Shown piece after piece: positions 55,327 to 64,000 of a DNA stretch of 64,000 nucleotides. The number at the start of each line of letters is the position of its first letter. Position 1 is the first letter of the stretch. The stretch is taken from assembly GCA_020744425.1 (NCBI GenBank), contig JAGMUV010000058.1, positions 1 to 64,000 of the forward strand, read 5' to 3'. The DNA comes from Dactylonectria macrodidyma. Lineage: Eukaryota > Ascomycota > Sordariomycetes > Hypocreales > Nectriaceae. The notes beneath the pieces were generated by a model that saw only the letters and a program-made list of their open reading frames with translations, was not told the origin of the DNA and ran no database searches. Made by a program: the position numbers and the translations under genes.

Positions 55327-58300
55327 CTCAGACCAGTCGGCTCTTGCAGCGCGAACGCTGGCCTAGTAGTCGGTGAACATTACCCGCTGCGAGATTCCGT
55401 CCTCCTAGACTCAGGAGCAACGCTAGACATCTTCCGTGACACATCGAGAATGAAGAACCTACGAGCAGCTCCTCTAGGAGACTTCTTCTGGTCAGGCACA
55501 CAGCAAGTATTAATCGACGGATACGGAGAAGGAACTGTTATCCTAACCGCCGCCGATGGCTCGCCAAGGAAGCTTTCAGTCCCTAACGTTGCCCTATGTA
55601 CGGCTCTCACTACCAATCTTATATCCTTCTCAAAGTTAAGAAAGAGAGGCATCTGGTGGGATACAAGACCAGGAAACAACTGTCTCAGACGATCGGACCG
55701 AACTTTCCTTGGTGCCATCGACGAACGACAAGGACAACAGGTTCTCGAATGGAGAGAGAGTCAACCGATCACAACGAGTGATCAACAAGCACACGCCGAG
55801 CCTCCGGCAAGCCTACATACCGACCAACCCCATAGAAGACACAAGCACACGTCGTGGACCCACAGACGACCCCTTCTTGGAGATACCCTCACTTGGCACC
55901 GACGGCTTGGTCATCCAGGTCCTGATGCTCTGAGGTGCCTGACAACCGCCTCAAGGGGCGTTAGATTGAAGATGGAAGAGCCTGAGGGACCGCAAAGGAT
56001 CACGACCGTCGACTGTGATGCATGCGGTGTGGCGAAGGCTCACCGAATGATCAGACGGGCTCCGCGAGAAGCAACAGCTAGGGCAAAACCGGGTGACCGT
56101 ATTGCTCTCGATTTCCATCCGATGACCCAAGGCTACGCTGGTTACACATCAGTCTGGATCTTTACAGATAGAGCCACCGGTTACTCATGGGACTACTATG
56201 CAGACAGTCGATCAACGCCCGCCCTATGCTTGGCGATCACTCGCTTTCTCAAGATGCTAGAAGTCCAATATTCCGTCAAAGTCAAGGCGATCGAATGCGA
56301 TAATGAGATTACAGAGATACACCCGCAGGTCGCAGAGCTGCTGAGAGATCGAGGAATACTCGCCGAGCCCTCAGCACCAAATACTCAAGCACAGAATGGA
56401 GGCGCCGAACGCATAGCTGCCGTCATCATCCAGAAAGGCCGAGCGATGCGCGCAGGAGCTAAATTACCCGAATACCTATGGCCAGAGTCAATAAAGGCAG
56501 CTACCTACTTATATAACCGCACGCCGTCAATGCATAGGAATCGGAAGACTCCGTATGAGCTGTTTCATAGCCATTTTCGCTCTGACGAGACCACGAGACC
56601 TGACCTCTCGCACCTTCGAGCCTACGGTTGCAAAGTCTTTGCCCTCACAGCTGACGCACAGCTACGAAGAAACCGACTACGAAGACAGTCACCAAGAGCC
56701 TGGATCGGCTTCCTAGTTGGCTACACATCAAGCAATTCCTTCAGAGTGTGGAACCCGCTAAACAAGGAGGTTTTCACCACCCGGGACGTAACGTTCAACG
56801 AACGGCAACTATTCGACGGACGCTCGGAGAGCCTTCGGGACGATTTACTTAAGGAAGACCTTGAGGCCATCCAGAGGCGAATCCAAGAGCTGCTTCAAAT
56901 ACAGGAACACACAGAACAGTGGGTCTCACAGCCGCCAGATGACGAAGCAGACGAAATCCCAGACGAATCAGAAGACCATCACATCGCTGAACACCCAGCG
57001 GATGATCAGGAACATGGGGAATCTCAGGAGACATCTGAGTGGTATACAACAGCTAAGTTTAAGTTACTTCCTACTCCTCCACAGTCGCCGCCTGCCGCGT
57101 TCTTCCACACCTTGGCCGATGGTCTCGGTGTGAAGGGGCGTGAGGAGGGAGAGGCAGACGACGAGATCACTCGCAGAGTGGTTATCGAACAGTTGCCGAG
57201 ACAGAGAATCTCCTTTAAATCAGCATTTCTAGCTGGGAGACTCCAATCGCCAAAACACCGCACGAGCAACCGCCGAGCGGTCTACGGCAGCCTGGCCAGC
57301 TCCGTTAGATCGTTTGACGGAGGAAGTGTGACTCAGCCTCATATAGAACCAGATGTGGGAAAGTGGTGTGCCAAAAGGGTTACTAGCTCTACAAATATTA
57401 CTGTGGGAAAGCCGAATGCCCGGGTTACTAGCTCTGCAAATATTACTGCAGGAAAGCCGAATGCCTTACTGGAGATAAGCTCTACATCTGGGGAGGAAAA
57501 GCAGCCCATTGTTGGTACACATTGGAGACTGTTGGAGCCGCTTCCTAGCTCGCATGCAAAGAGATCAAGTCATCCGTACCAGGATGCAATACTTACAGCT
57601 GAAAAGGCACACCTACAGAGTCACAAAGAGTCACAATCGTGGATCGAAGTCGCTAAGTCCGCAGCAAAAGGTCGGCGAGTGCTAGGCTGCCATTGGGTCT
57701 ATGTCTATAAGCTCGATAAGCATGGGAGATTCCTAAAGATCAAAGCACGTCTCGTGGTGCGCGGCGACCAGCAAGCGATCGATAGCCGAGAAACCTACGC
57801 AGCAACTCTAGCGGGCATGTCATTCAGGACCCTCGTGGCCCTAGCCAACCGATTCGACTATGACATGTTGCAATACGATGCAGTTAACGCCTTCGTACAT
57901 GCGAAGCTTGATGAAGAAATTTATATGGAGATGCCGAGAGGATATCAGAAGCCAGGGATTATCCTAAAACTGCAGAAAGCGCTCTATGGTCTCAGACGAT
58001 CGCCTCTTCTGTGGCAAAAGCACTTCGAGAAGGGCTTGCTACAGGCAGGCTTTCGCCGAGTACCTGGCGAAGACTGCTGTTGGCTTCACGGAGATATCAT
58101 CTTCTTCTTCTACGTGGATGATTGCGTCCTCTGCTTTCCAAGGCAGGTCAAACCCCAAGCAATGTCACTAATAGAAAACCTGCAGAAAACCTATCACCTA
58201 GAAGGAGGCAAGTCTCTGCAATGGTTCCTAGGGATCGAAGTGATCCGAGACCGTGGAAACCATCGCCTGTGGCTCTCACAGTCCTCTTACATCGACAAGA

Positions 58301-59184
58301 TGCGCCGACTTCTCGCCGATCACACGCCGAGAGTACGAGCGATGACCCCTATGATACAGGAAGAACTGTTGCCCTACGAAGAAATCGCTAGCCCCGGAAG
58401 CGTCAATCTTTATCAACGCAAAGTCGGAACAATCATGTACGCAGCCGTGATGACTCGACCGGATGTGGCTTTTGCAGCAAGCCGACTAGCCAGGTTTAAT
58501 CAGAACCCAGGGCCACAGCACCATCAAGCAGCCGATCGGGCTCTGTGGTACCTCATCGAAACGCGCTGTCTTTCCCTTGAATACGGCACGGTCCCTGGAT
58601 GTGAAGAAGATGGCTTACAAGTGGCTTCCGATGCGAGCTTCGCAGACAACTCGGCGGACCGTCGGAGCTCACAAGCCTTCGTCATGAAGCTATTCGGAGG
58701 GATCACGTCATGGAGAGCGAACAAACAGGATACAGTCACGACATCAACTACGGAAGCGGAGCTCCTAGCACTATCTCAAGCTGCCAAAGAAGCCCTCTTT
58801 GCTAGCAGACTCATCTCCGCCCTGAACGTCGATTTATCTTCGCCAACAGCTCGCCGAGCGATCGCCTCTCCTGCGAAAGTTACTATCGAATGCGACAACA
58901 AGCAGACTATCCGACTAGTCACCGCAGAGCTAGTACAACTACGCACGAAGCTGAGGCATGTTGATATTCATAATCACTGGCTCAGACAGGAAATACTGGA
59001 CGAAAGGATTGAAGTGATTTACACCCCATCAACGCGACTGCTCGCCGACGGCTTGACAAAGAGCCTGCCTGGAGAGGCATTTGCCAAATTCACCCAGCAG
59101 CTTAAGCTCGCTGACCTCTCTGATAAATTGGAACAACGAAGGATGGATGAAGAGTGCAGCTTGACGGCGATGCCCTCAAGCTGA
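55327..59184 (+). CDS. Copia Pol polyprotein (protease-integrase-RT-RNase H)
   Basis: The frame is continuous with gag past one TGA and remains open to 59184; the first ATG after the stop is at 55450, too late for the protease. Protease LLDSGAT is at about 55402-55422, upstream of that ATG, so readthrough rather than re-initiation is the likelier way to make it. Integrase has an HHCC region (HRRLGHPG near 55893, CDACGVAKAH near 56015) and D-D-E residues in ALDFHPM, IECDNE and NGGAERI. RT runs from about 57790, with YVDDCVL at about 58110. RNase H shows SDASFAD at about 58627 and TTEAELLALS at about 58748. A 15-aa tandem repeat lies at 57377-57466. The stop codon touches the purine tract that precedes the 3' LTR. 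Confidence 0.92.
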   Translation, partial: LRPVGSCSANAGLVVGEHYPLRDSVLLDSGATLDIFRDTSRMKNLRAAPLGDFFWSGTQQVLIDGYGEGTVILTAADGSPRKLSVPNVALCTALTTNLISFSKLRKRGIWWDTRPGNNCLRRSDRTFLGAIDERQGQQVLEWRESQPITTSDQQAHAEPPASLHTDQPHRRHKHTSWTHRRPLLGDTLTWHRRLGHPGPDALRCLTTASRGVRLKMEEPEGPQRITTVDCDACGVAKAHRMIRRAPREATARAKPGDRIALDFHPMTQGYAGYTSVWIFTDRATGYSWDYYADSRSTPALCLAITRFLKMLEVQYSVKVKAIECDNEITEIHPQVAELLRDRGILAEPSAPNTQAQNGGAERIAAVIIQKGRAMRAGAKLPEYLWPESIKAATYLYNRTPSMHRNRKTPYELFHSHFRSDETTRPDLSHLRAYGCKVFALTADAQLRRNRLRRQSPRAWIGFLVGYTSSNSFRVWNPLNKEVFTTRDVTFNERQLFDGRSESLRDDLLKEDLEAIQRRIQELLQIQEHTEQWVSQPPDDEADEIPDESEDHHIAEHPADDQEHGESQETSEWYTTAKFKLLPTPPQSPPAAFFHTLADGLGVKGREEGEADDEITRRVVIEQLPRQRISFKSAFLAGRLQSPKHRTSNRRAVYGSLASSVRSFDGGSVTQPHIEPDVGKWCAKRVTSSTNITVGKPNARVTSSANITAGKPNALLEISSTSGEEKQPIVGTHWRLLEPLPSSHAKRSSHPYQDAILTAEKAHLQSHKESQSWIEVAKSAAKGRRVLGCHWVYVYKLDKHGRFLKIKARLVVRGDQQAIDSRETYAATLAGMSFRTLVALANRFDYDMLQYDAVNAFVHAKLDEEIYMEMPRGYQKPGIILKLQKALYGLRRSPLLWQKHFEKGLLQAGFRRVPGEDCCWLHGDIIFFFYVDDCVLCFPRQVKPQAMSLIENLQKTYHLEGGKSLQWFLGIEVIRDRGNHRLWLSQSSYIDKMRRLLADHTPRVRAMTPMIQEELLPYEEIASPGSVNLYQRKVGTIMYAAVMTRPDVAFAASRLARFNQNPGPQHHQAADRALWYLIETRCLSLEYGTVPGCEEDGLQVASDASFADNSADRRSSQAFVMKLFGGITSWRANKQDTVTTSTTEAELLALSQAAKEALFASRLISALNVDLSSPTARRAIASPAKVTIECDNKQTIRLVTAELVQLRTKLRHVDIHNHWLRQEILDERIEVIYTPSTRLLADGLTKSLPGEAFAKFTQQLKLADLSDKLEQRRMDEECSLTAMPSS
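57377..57466 (+). repeat. 45-bp tandem duplication within copia pol
   Basis: Two 45-bp units (57377-57421, 57422-57466) encode VTSSTNITVGKPNAR and VTSSANITAGKPNAL in the linker between integrase and reverse transcriptase. The frame is kept. Confidence 0.85.
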
Positions 59185-59191
59185 AGGGGCG
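59183..59191 (+). promoter_or_regulatory. Candidate polypurine tract of the copia element
   Basis: GAAGGGGCG directly before the 3' LTR; it overlaps the pol stop codon TGA (59182-59184). Confidence 0.5.
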
Positions 59192-59408
59192 TGTTAGATT
59201 GGACCATGCGCCCGGCATCAGACCGGGTGGGTCATGTGTTCAGTTGCCTAGCACTTTGCCACAAGGCTTAGGAATCAGCTTCTAGCTGATTCTACACAGC
59301 ACAGAACAGGTATATAAAGCTTGCTCTGATACCTCGGAATAAGAAGAGAGGAGGAGAGACATATAATATACACGATTAATATCAGAGTGCCACGCTAGCT
59401 TTCCGACA
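59192..59408 (+). repeat. 3' LTR of the copia element
   Basis: A 217-bp copy identical by eye to the 5' LTR, followed by AATCC. Confidence 0.95.
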
Positions 59409-59413
59409 AATCC

Positions 59414-60662
59414 AAGCCTCAATTGGGGGGGGCTAAGAGCCCAGCAGTGACCCCTGCCCATAGATCCTGGCCCGGATCCCGTGGCCAGGTAATGGCCGCA
59501 GGCCCCTGCTAGGGGGATCCGGTGGAAATGTGAAATCTCTAATTCTGCTAACAGCTTCTGAAGGGCTGCTGCTGCTGTTGCTCTTAGTGCTCTGATAAAG
59601 CTATTCCCAGCCCTTAACCGCTCCCTATTACAATATCCGACCCTAAAGCCGATCAATGAGGCCCTGTTACTAATGTCTTTACTCTTCAATGTTCTAAGCC
59701 CTTTAGCTTTATTAAGCAGGTCAAAGCAGCTACTGCTATTAATCCTATAGGCTTTCTGAGCATCCCTGACCTTCTAAGCATTATTTAGAAAAGCCGACGC
59801 TTCATTCTTAAGTCATATCTTAACTAAAAGCGCTCTAAGGGTCGCTGCAGCTAGATCATAGCCTATAAGGACTTCCTTACAGAGCAGGATCTAGTAATAG
59901 TATAAAGGGCGTTATATAGTCCTATAGAATCTGTAGCTAATGTAATAAGCCACAGTTCTTTATTATATAGTTTAAGATACTTTTATAAAGAGCACTCTAT
60001 CAAAAGGGACTATAATAAAAAAGAAATATCTTTAATATTTCTAAAGCTTTAAAAGATAGAAATAGTAAAGTGACTAGCCAGTTTAATAATAATAAAAGCT
60101 TAAATGACCTTAATTTACAACCTAGTCATTAGCTATATTATAAACTCAAACCTCTCCTTCTTTATATATAATAACCCGTTCTTAAATATAAAACTCTTCT
60201 AATATAATCTTAAGCTAGTTTAAAATATCTTTTTAAAGTATTATACTCTAATAAAAGACTTTAATAAGGTTTACTAATTAGTAAGGGCTATTATTAAGAG
60301 TAAGCTAAATAAAGCTATAATATTAATATATATTAGCTTTAATTATTAAATATCTTTAAATTAATTAGTAATAAGTACTATTATTAACTATTTCTTTAAT
60401 TAAGACCTTAAGTACTAAACTCAGCTACTAGCTCTATATAAGTATTAAGAGAACTATAGTAATAAAAATATTATAAAAATGATTAAACAGGTTATTTAAG
60501 ACTAAGGAATCAAGAGCTAGATTAGTATTAGTATTTATAATAATGCCTTTAATAATAATACTGATTTATTAATACTATACTCTTATTTAAACCTAAGATT
60601 TAAGTTTAATAATATTAAGTATTAATAGATAAAGTGCTTTAACTATATTTTAAACTTATAAC
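59414..60662. other. Unassigned repeat-like DNA grading into AT-rich sequence
   Basis: The first 350 bp are of ordinary composition and read as possible transposon remnant on the minus strand, without a domain I can name. After about 59760 the sequence is AT-rich with RIP-like character. Confidence 0.4.
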
Positions 60663-60835
60663 TATAAGAGGACCGGCCTGTAAATAGGTGCGCTTAGAGA
60701 CTGGCTGTGTATTAATCTATTAAAAGCTAAAGAGAAGGAAATTCTCCTTTATAGGCCTAGTCCAGGCCCGGCCCTAAGTAATAGTAAAAGCAGTAAGATA
60801 TAGCAGAATCTACACTTAGGCTCCAGCCTGTAACA
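60663..60835 (-). repeat. Solo LTR, 173 bp
   Basis: The same family as 46468-46639. Target duplication ATAAC at 60658-60662 and 60836-60840. On the minus strand it starts TGTTACAGGCTGG. Confidence 0.82.
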
Positions 60836-61347
60836 ATAACTAAGGCTGTTTTCTATAAGTATTATACTAATGCCTTTAAGCTTAATAGTAATTATTTAAA
60901 ACAGCTAGATAATTAAAAACGAGCTCTTAAATATTAGTAATATAAGGGGCTTATTAAAAAGTTTTATAATATTATTAGATTTATTAGAGCCTCTTTATAA
61001 TAAATAGAGGCATTTAAGAAAGCAAGCATTAGGGAGAAGGCTGGCTAAGATATTTACATTAAGTTAATACTAGACATTAGGGTATTACTATCTGCATCCG
61101 TTTATAAGGCTGGTGCTAGTACTAGAGCTAGTGCTTAAAGCTTCTAAAAATATATATAGTAACAGTCTTCTAATACTAATATTTTAATATTAATAACTAT
61201 ACTTTTATAAAAAGCAATAGTTATAGTATAGTTATTTTATAAAACGTTTTAACTTAAGTAATACTCTTTTATATACTTATTTAATCTTTAGTATAATTAT
61301 ACTAACTTTATACTATTTTTTTATTATAAGCCTTTTACTTATATTAA
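60836..61347. other. AT-rich RIP-like DNA
   Basis: Nothing recognised; the word pattern suggests an old transposon. Confidence 0.45.
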
Positions 61348-61819
61348 TAACGTATATAATAAGCGAGTTAGAAATATAAACAAGTCAGAAAAAATCCCTT
61401 AACTCTCCTTCTTTTTATTTAATTAATTATTTCTTAACTACTAAATATATTATAGTTAAATAAAGAAGCAAATATTATCCTTACCCTTTAGGCTCTTTAA
61501 AATAATCTAAAATTATATATCTACCTTACTATAATATTATATAAAGTCCTGCTTAATACTCTTTATAACTAACATTATAATAAACCTTCTTAAGGCAATA
61601 TTATCCCTACTTTATATTAATTAACTGACCTTAAGGAATAGATTATTATTTAATTCATTCTTAACCTAGATTCATAAGGATTTCCTCCACAACTATATAG
61701 TATTAAAGAAATAGCTAACTGACTGCTTGCTAACTACAATACATTACCTATTAGTAAGCACTAGGCTTCTAACTTCATTAAGTAATACTAAGAGCTTAAG
61801 ATGCGTTTTTTTTATAAAT

Positions 61820-62366
61820 TGTAAAGGCTATAGCAGTGGAAGGAGTGGAAGGAGTAGAAGGTTATTAGTAGAACTAGGCGACTGTGGGTTAAGGAATTGA
61901 CTAATTAGAAAAGGAATTAAAGATTCATAAAGAGCAGGAAAAGACGATTAGAAAGGTAGTTGGTTTGAAGTGATTAGTTAAGAAATGCATGTATTAATAA
62001 TGATAATCCTACTAGACTGGCTAGAGAAAAGCCCTAGCTTTATAAAGAGATTGCTATCCAGTCATATGTCCAATCTAATAGGGGATTTGGATAATTTATT
62101 ATAGTAAAACCGGGTAAGACGTATCTTAAGTTTTAAGACTATTAGATGTATGTCTAATGCTTAAACTCTAACCTTATTAAAGGTTCTTATTATAGATATT
62201 TTTTATAGTTATAATATAAGGAAGATAGGCTTTCTAGGGTATATTATATACTATTATAAAGCTAAAGATCAGGAGATTTTAAATATATTATTTATAATCT
62301 TATTTACTAGGAGTTAAAGGAGATATTTCCTTATTAGTTATATATTTTATATATAAGGACTTAATA
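61820..62366 (-). repeat. Solo LTR, 547 bp, inside the dead transposase
   Basis: Target duplication TAAAT at 61815-61819 and 62367-62371. Inverted and more strongly RIP-mutated copy of 62517-63032. Confidence 0.82.
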
Positions 62367-62516
62367 TAAATATAACTATTAAAGAGCTAAATGCAAAGAT
62401 CTAATTATTATTTATAAGTAGTTTAGGCTTATAGAGAATATAATTATAAAAGATAGTATTAACTTAGCTAATATCTATAACTTTAATAAGACTGGCTTTA
62501 TAATAGGTATAATTAT

Positions 62517-63032
62517 TGTAAAGTCCTTATATATAAAATATATAACTGATAAGGAAATATCTCCTTTAGCTCTTATTAGATAAGACTATAAATAACATAT
62601 TTAAAATCTCCTGATTTTTAGCTTTATAATGGTATATATTATGCCTCAGAAAGCCTATCTTCCTTATACTATAACCACAAAAGACATCTATAATAAGAAC
62701 CTTCAATAAGGTTAGAGTTCAAGCATCAGACATACGTCCAACAGTCCTAAAACTCGGGACACGTCTTACCCGGTTTTACTATGACAAATTGTCCAAATCC
62801 CCTGTTAGATTGGACATGTGACTGGACAGCAATCTCTCTATAAAGCTGGGGCTTTTCTCTAGCCAGTCCAGAAGGATTATCATCATCAATACATGCATTT
62901 TCTCAACCAATCACATCAAACTGACTATCCTTCTGATCGTCTTTTCCTGCTCTTTCTGAATCTTCAATCCCTTTTCTGATTGGTCAATTCCTTGACCCAC
63001 AATCGCCGAGTTCCACTGCTATAGCCTCTACA
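62517..63032 (+). repeat. Solo LTR, 516 bp, inside the dead transposase
   Basis: Starts TGTAAAGTCC, ends GCCTCTACA; target duplication ATTAT at 62512-62516 and 63033-63037. An internal TGTTAGATTGGACATG (about 62803) resembles the start of the intact copia LTR, pointing to a copia-type family. Confidence 0.82.
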
Positions 63033-63419
63033 ATTATAAGTAGAATGGTTATTATAAGTATAAATAGGTGTAAAAACCTGAAATCAGTATAGCTTAAAAA
63101 CTGGGAATAGGTTACAGTCATTTAAGCAATTAATACAGAAGGCTAAGCAATCTAGCTATTTATTATAATTACAGGTTAATATTACCTTACTAATTAGTAC
63201 TAAGAAAGTAACCTCTTAAGTAATTAAGCTATTATAATAACTCTAAATAGCTAGACTAATAATAAAATAAGTCTTAAGTAGTTTAAGTACTTTAATTAAT
63301 ATATAAAGAATTAATTAATTAGTTATTATTATCTTCTAATCCTTAATAAGTATAAAAGTCATTACTCTATTAACTTTAAGAAATATTATAAAGAGAACTA
63401 TATTATTATACTTTATATA

Positions 63420-63845
63420 ACGTACATGATAAGCGAGTCGGAAATACAAGCGAGTCGGAAAAGCATACTGTACAGCTAAAATAAGTAATTTTAGATTTCT
63501 TAAAACTAGATATAAGACTTATTAAGATTTAAAAACACATTTTTAGAATAAATTAGAAAAAAAGTTATAAGATAGTATTTTTTTAAAGAATTTTAAAATT
63601 TTATTAAGCTGACTATAAGTAAAAATAGTAAAAAAAACAGTGCGAATTCTATATTACTAGCGCTATAAGTATGTATATCTTAAAAAAATTCTTAAAAATA
63701 TTATATATTATAAATAAGCTAGGTTTAAAATTTTAGCTATTTTAGACCTAGTTTAATTTTTTAAGAAATTTTCTAAAATTTCATTTTAAGGTGTATTTTG
63801 TAATTTCCGACTCGCTTGTATTTCCGACTCGCTTATCATGTACGT
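63420..63845. mobile_element. Short TIR element G, 426 bp, inserted in the dead transposase
   Basis: TA at 63418-63419 and 63846-63847. Both ends have AAGCGAG+TCGGAA twice with a 17-bp period, undamaged. The interior is homologous to element E. It splits the transposase reading between the D276 and D312 regions. Confidence 0.88.
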
Positions 63846-64000
63846 TACTACTTTATTTATTTTACTTACTTTAGCCTCTTAATATTAAGTACTTTAAACT
63901 GCTTAAAATAGCTTATAATTAAGTAATTAAGTAATTAATTAAATGCTTTATAACTTATGTTTTAAAGACTAAGTTCTTCTTAGCCTTTTATATTACTTAT

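Larger units (their letters stand above)
53840..59408 (+). mobile_element. Intact Ty1/copia LTR retrotransposon, 5569 bp
   Basis: LTRs of 217 bp, identical by eye, with 5-bp target duplication AATCC (53835-53839 and 59409-59413). Integrase precedes reverse transcriptase, the copia order. gag and pol share one frame, separated by a single TGA. The identical LTRs and open frames point to a recent insertion into older AT-rich DNA. Confidence 0.95.
61350..64000 (+). mobile_element. RIP-degraded pogo/Fot transposon, runs off the right edge
   Basis: Starts after TA (61348-61349) with ACGTATATAATAAGCGAG and units AAGCGAG+TTAGAA and AAACAAG+TCAGAA, which resemble TCGGAA after RIP. A transposase relic follows on the plus strand in four separated blocks. 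The inserts are two solo LTRs (61820-62366, 62517-63032) and short element G (63420-63845). The right TIR is outside the window. Confidence 0.82.
61400..64000 (+). pseudogene. Decayed pogo/Fot transposase, homologous to the intact one at 51932-53587
   Basis: Colinear blocks match the intact protein. About 61670-61819: GFPPQLYSIKEIANQLLANY and ISKHWASNFIK. About 62395-62516: LANIYNFNKTGFIIGI, where catalytic D163 has become Asn. About 63045-63415: QAINTEGWAIQLFIIITGQYY and YYLLILNKYKSHYS, where D276 has become Asn. From 63849 to the edge: LNIKYFKLLKIAY and KTKFFLAFYITY, with D312 also Asn. Stops are frequent. All three catalytic Asp residues show the Asp-to-Asn change expected from G-to-A mutation. 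Confidence 0.85.

Noticed and set aside
61820..63032. A single large palindrome or one foldback element
   Set aside because: Each arm has its own 5-bp target duplication and the sequence between them is transposase in frame, so these are two separate insertions in opposite orientation.

Overview
The window comes from a filamentous ascomycete (Pezizomycotina). Genes have short introns (46-98 nt) with GT..AG ends and CTAAC/CTGAC-type branch sites. There are three Zn2Cys6 regulators, a fungal BVMO and a fungal MFS carrier. Long AT-rich blocks carry paired C-to-T and G-to-A changes in old transposons, the mark of repeat-induced point mutation (RIP). No rRNA, tRNA or CRISPR was seen. Exon maps were built by eye from splice signals and frame continuity; no alignment or search was run.

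Layout. 0.37-0.77 kb: a solo-LTR-like repeat. 1.15-8.16 kb: an intact Ty3/gypsy chromovirus-type retrotransposon with identical LTRs, a 5-bp target duplication and a spliced antisense gene at its 3' end. 8.2-36.5 kb: a gene-bearing, GC-balanced segment. It holds a broken thioesterase, Zn2Cys6 regulator 1, a four-exon Baeyer-Villiger monooxygenase, relics of a Helitron and a Tc1/mariner element, Zn2Cys6 regulator 2, an HSL-type alpha/beta hydrolase, a seven-exon MFS transporter, a decayed third Zn2Cys6 regulator, a four-exon homogentisate-dioxygenase-family gene and a decayed carboxylesterase. 37.2-51.8 kb: AT-rich RIP-degraded repeats. These include a 7.4-kb dead gypsy element with nested insertions, five short TIR elements and several solo LTRs. 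51.8-53.7 kb: an intact pogo/Fot-type DNA transposon. 53.8-59.4 kb: an intact Ty1/copia retrotransposon with identical LTRs. 59.4-64 kb: AT-rich DNA with a dead pogo/Fot element broken up by two solo LTRs and one short TIR element.

How the genes may work together. The monooxygenase (ketone to ester), the hydrolase (ester to alcohol or phenol plus acid), the ring-cleavage dioxygenase and the transporter, flanked by two regulators of identical zinc-cluster spacing, suggest a catabolic cluster for an aromatic or ketone substrate. This is inference from enzyme classes. Parts are already decayed (thioesterase, third regulator, carboxylesterase). A 14-unit, 21-bp tandem array with CGG-TA-CCG palindromes lies between the dioxygenase and the dead esterase. 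Two direct repeats 21 bp apart lie between hydrolase and transporter. Both are candidate regulator sites.

Most notable: (1) the terminal repeats of the pogo/Fot elements and short TIR elements are modular, with a conserved AAGYGAG core plus an element-specific hexamer, repeated twice per end; (2) the copia element has gag and pol in one frame separated by a single UGA; (3) the gypsy element has an antisense intron-containing gene and a possible self-priming site; (4) the CGG-palindrome minisatellite.
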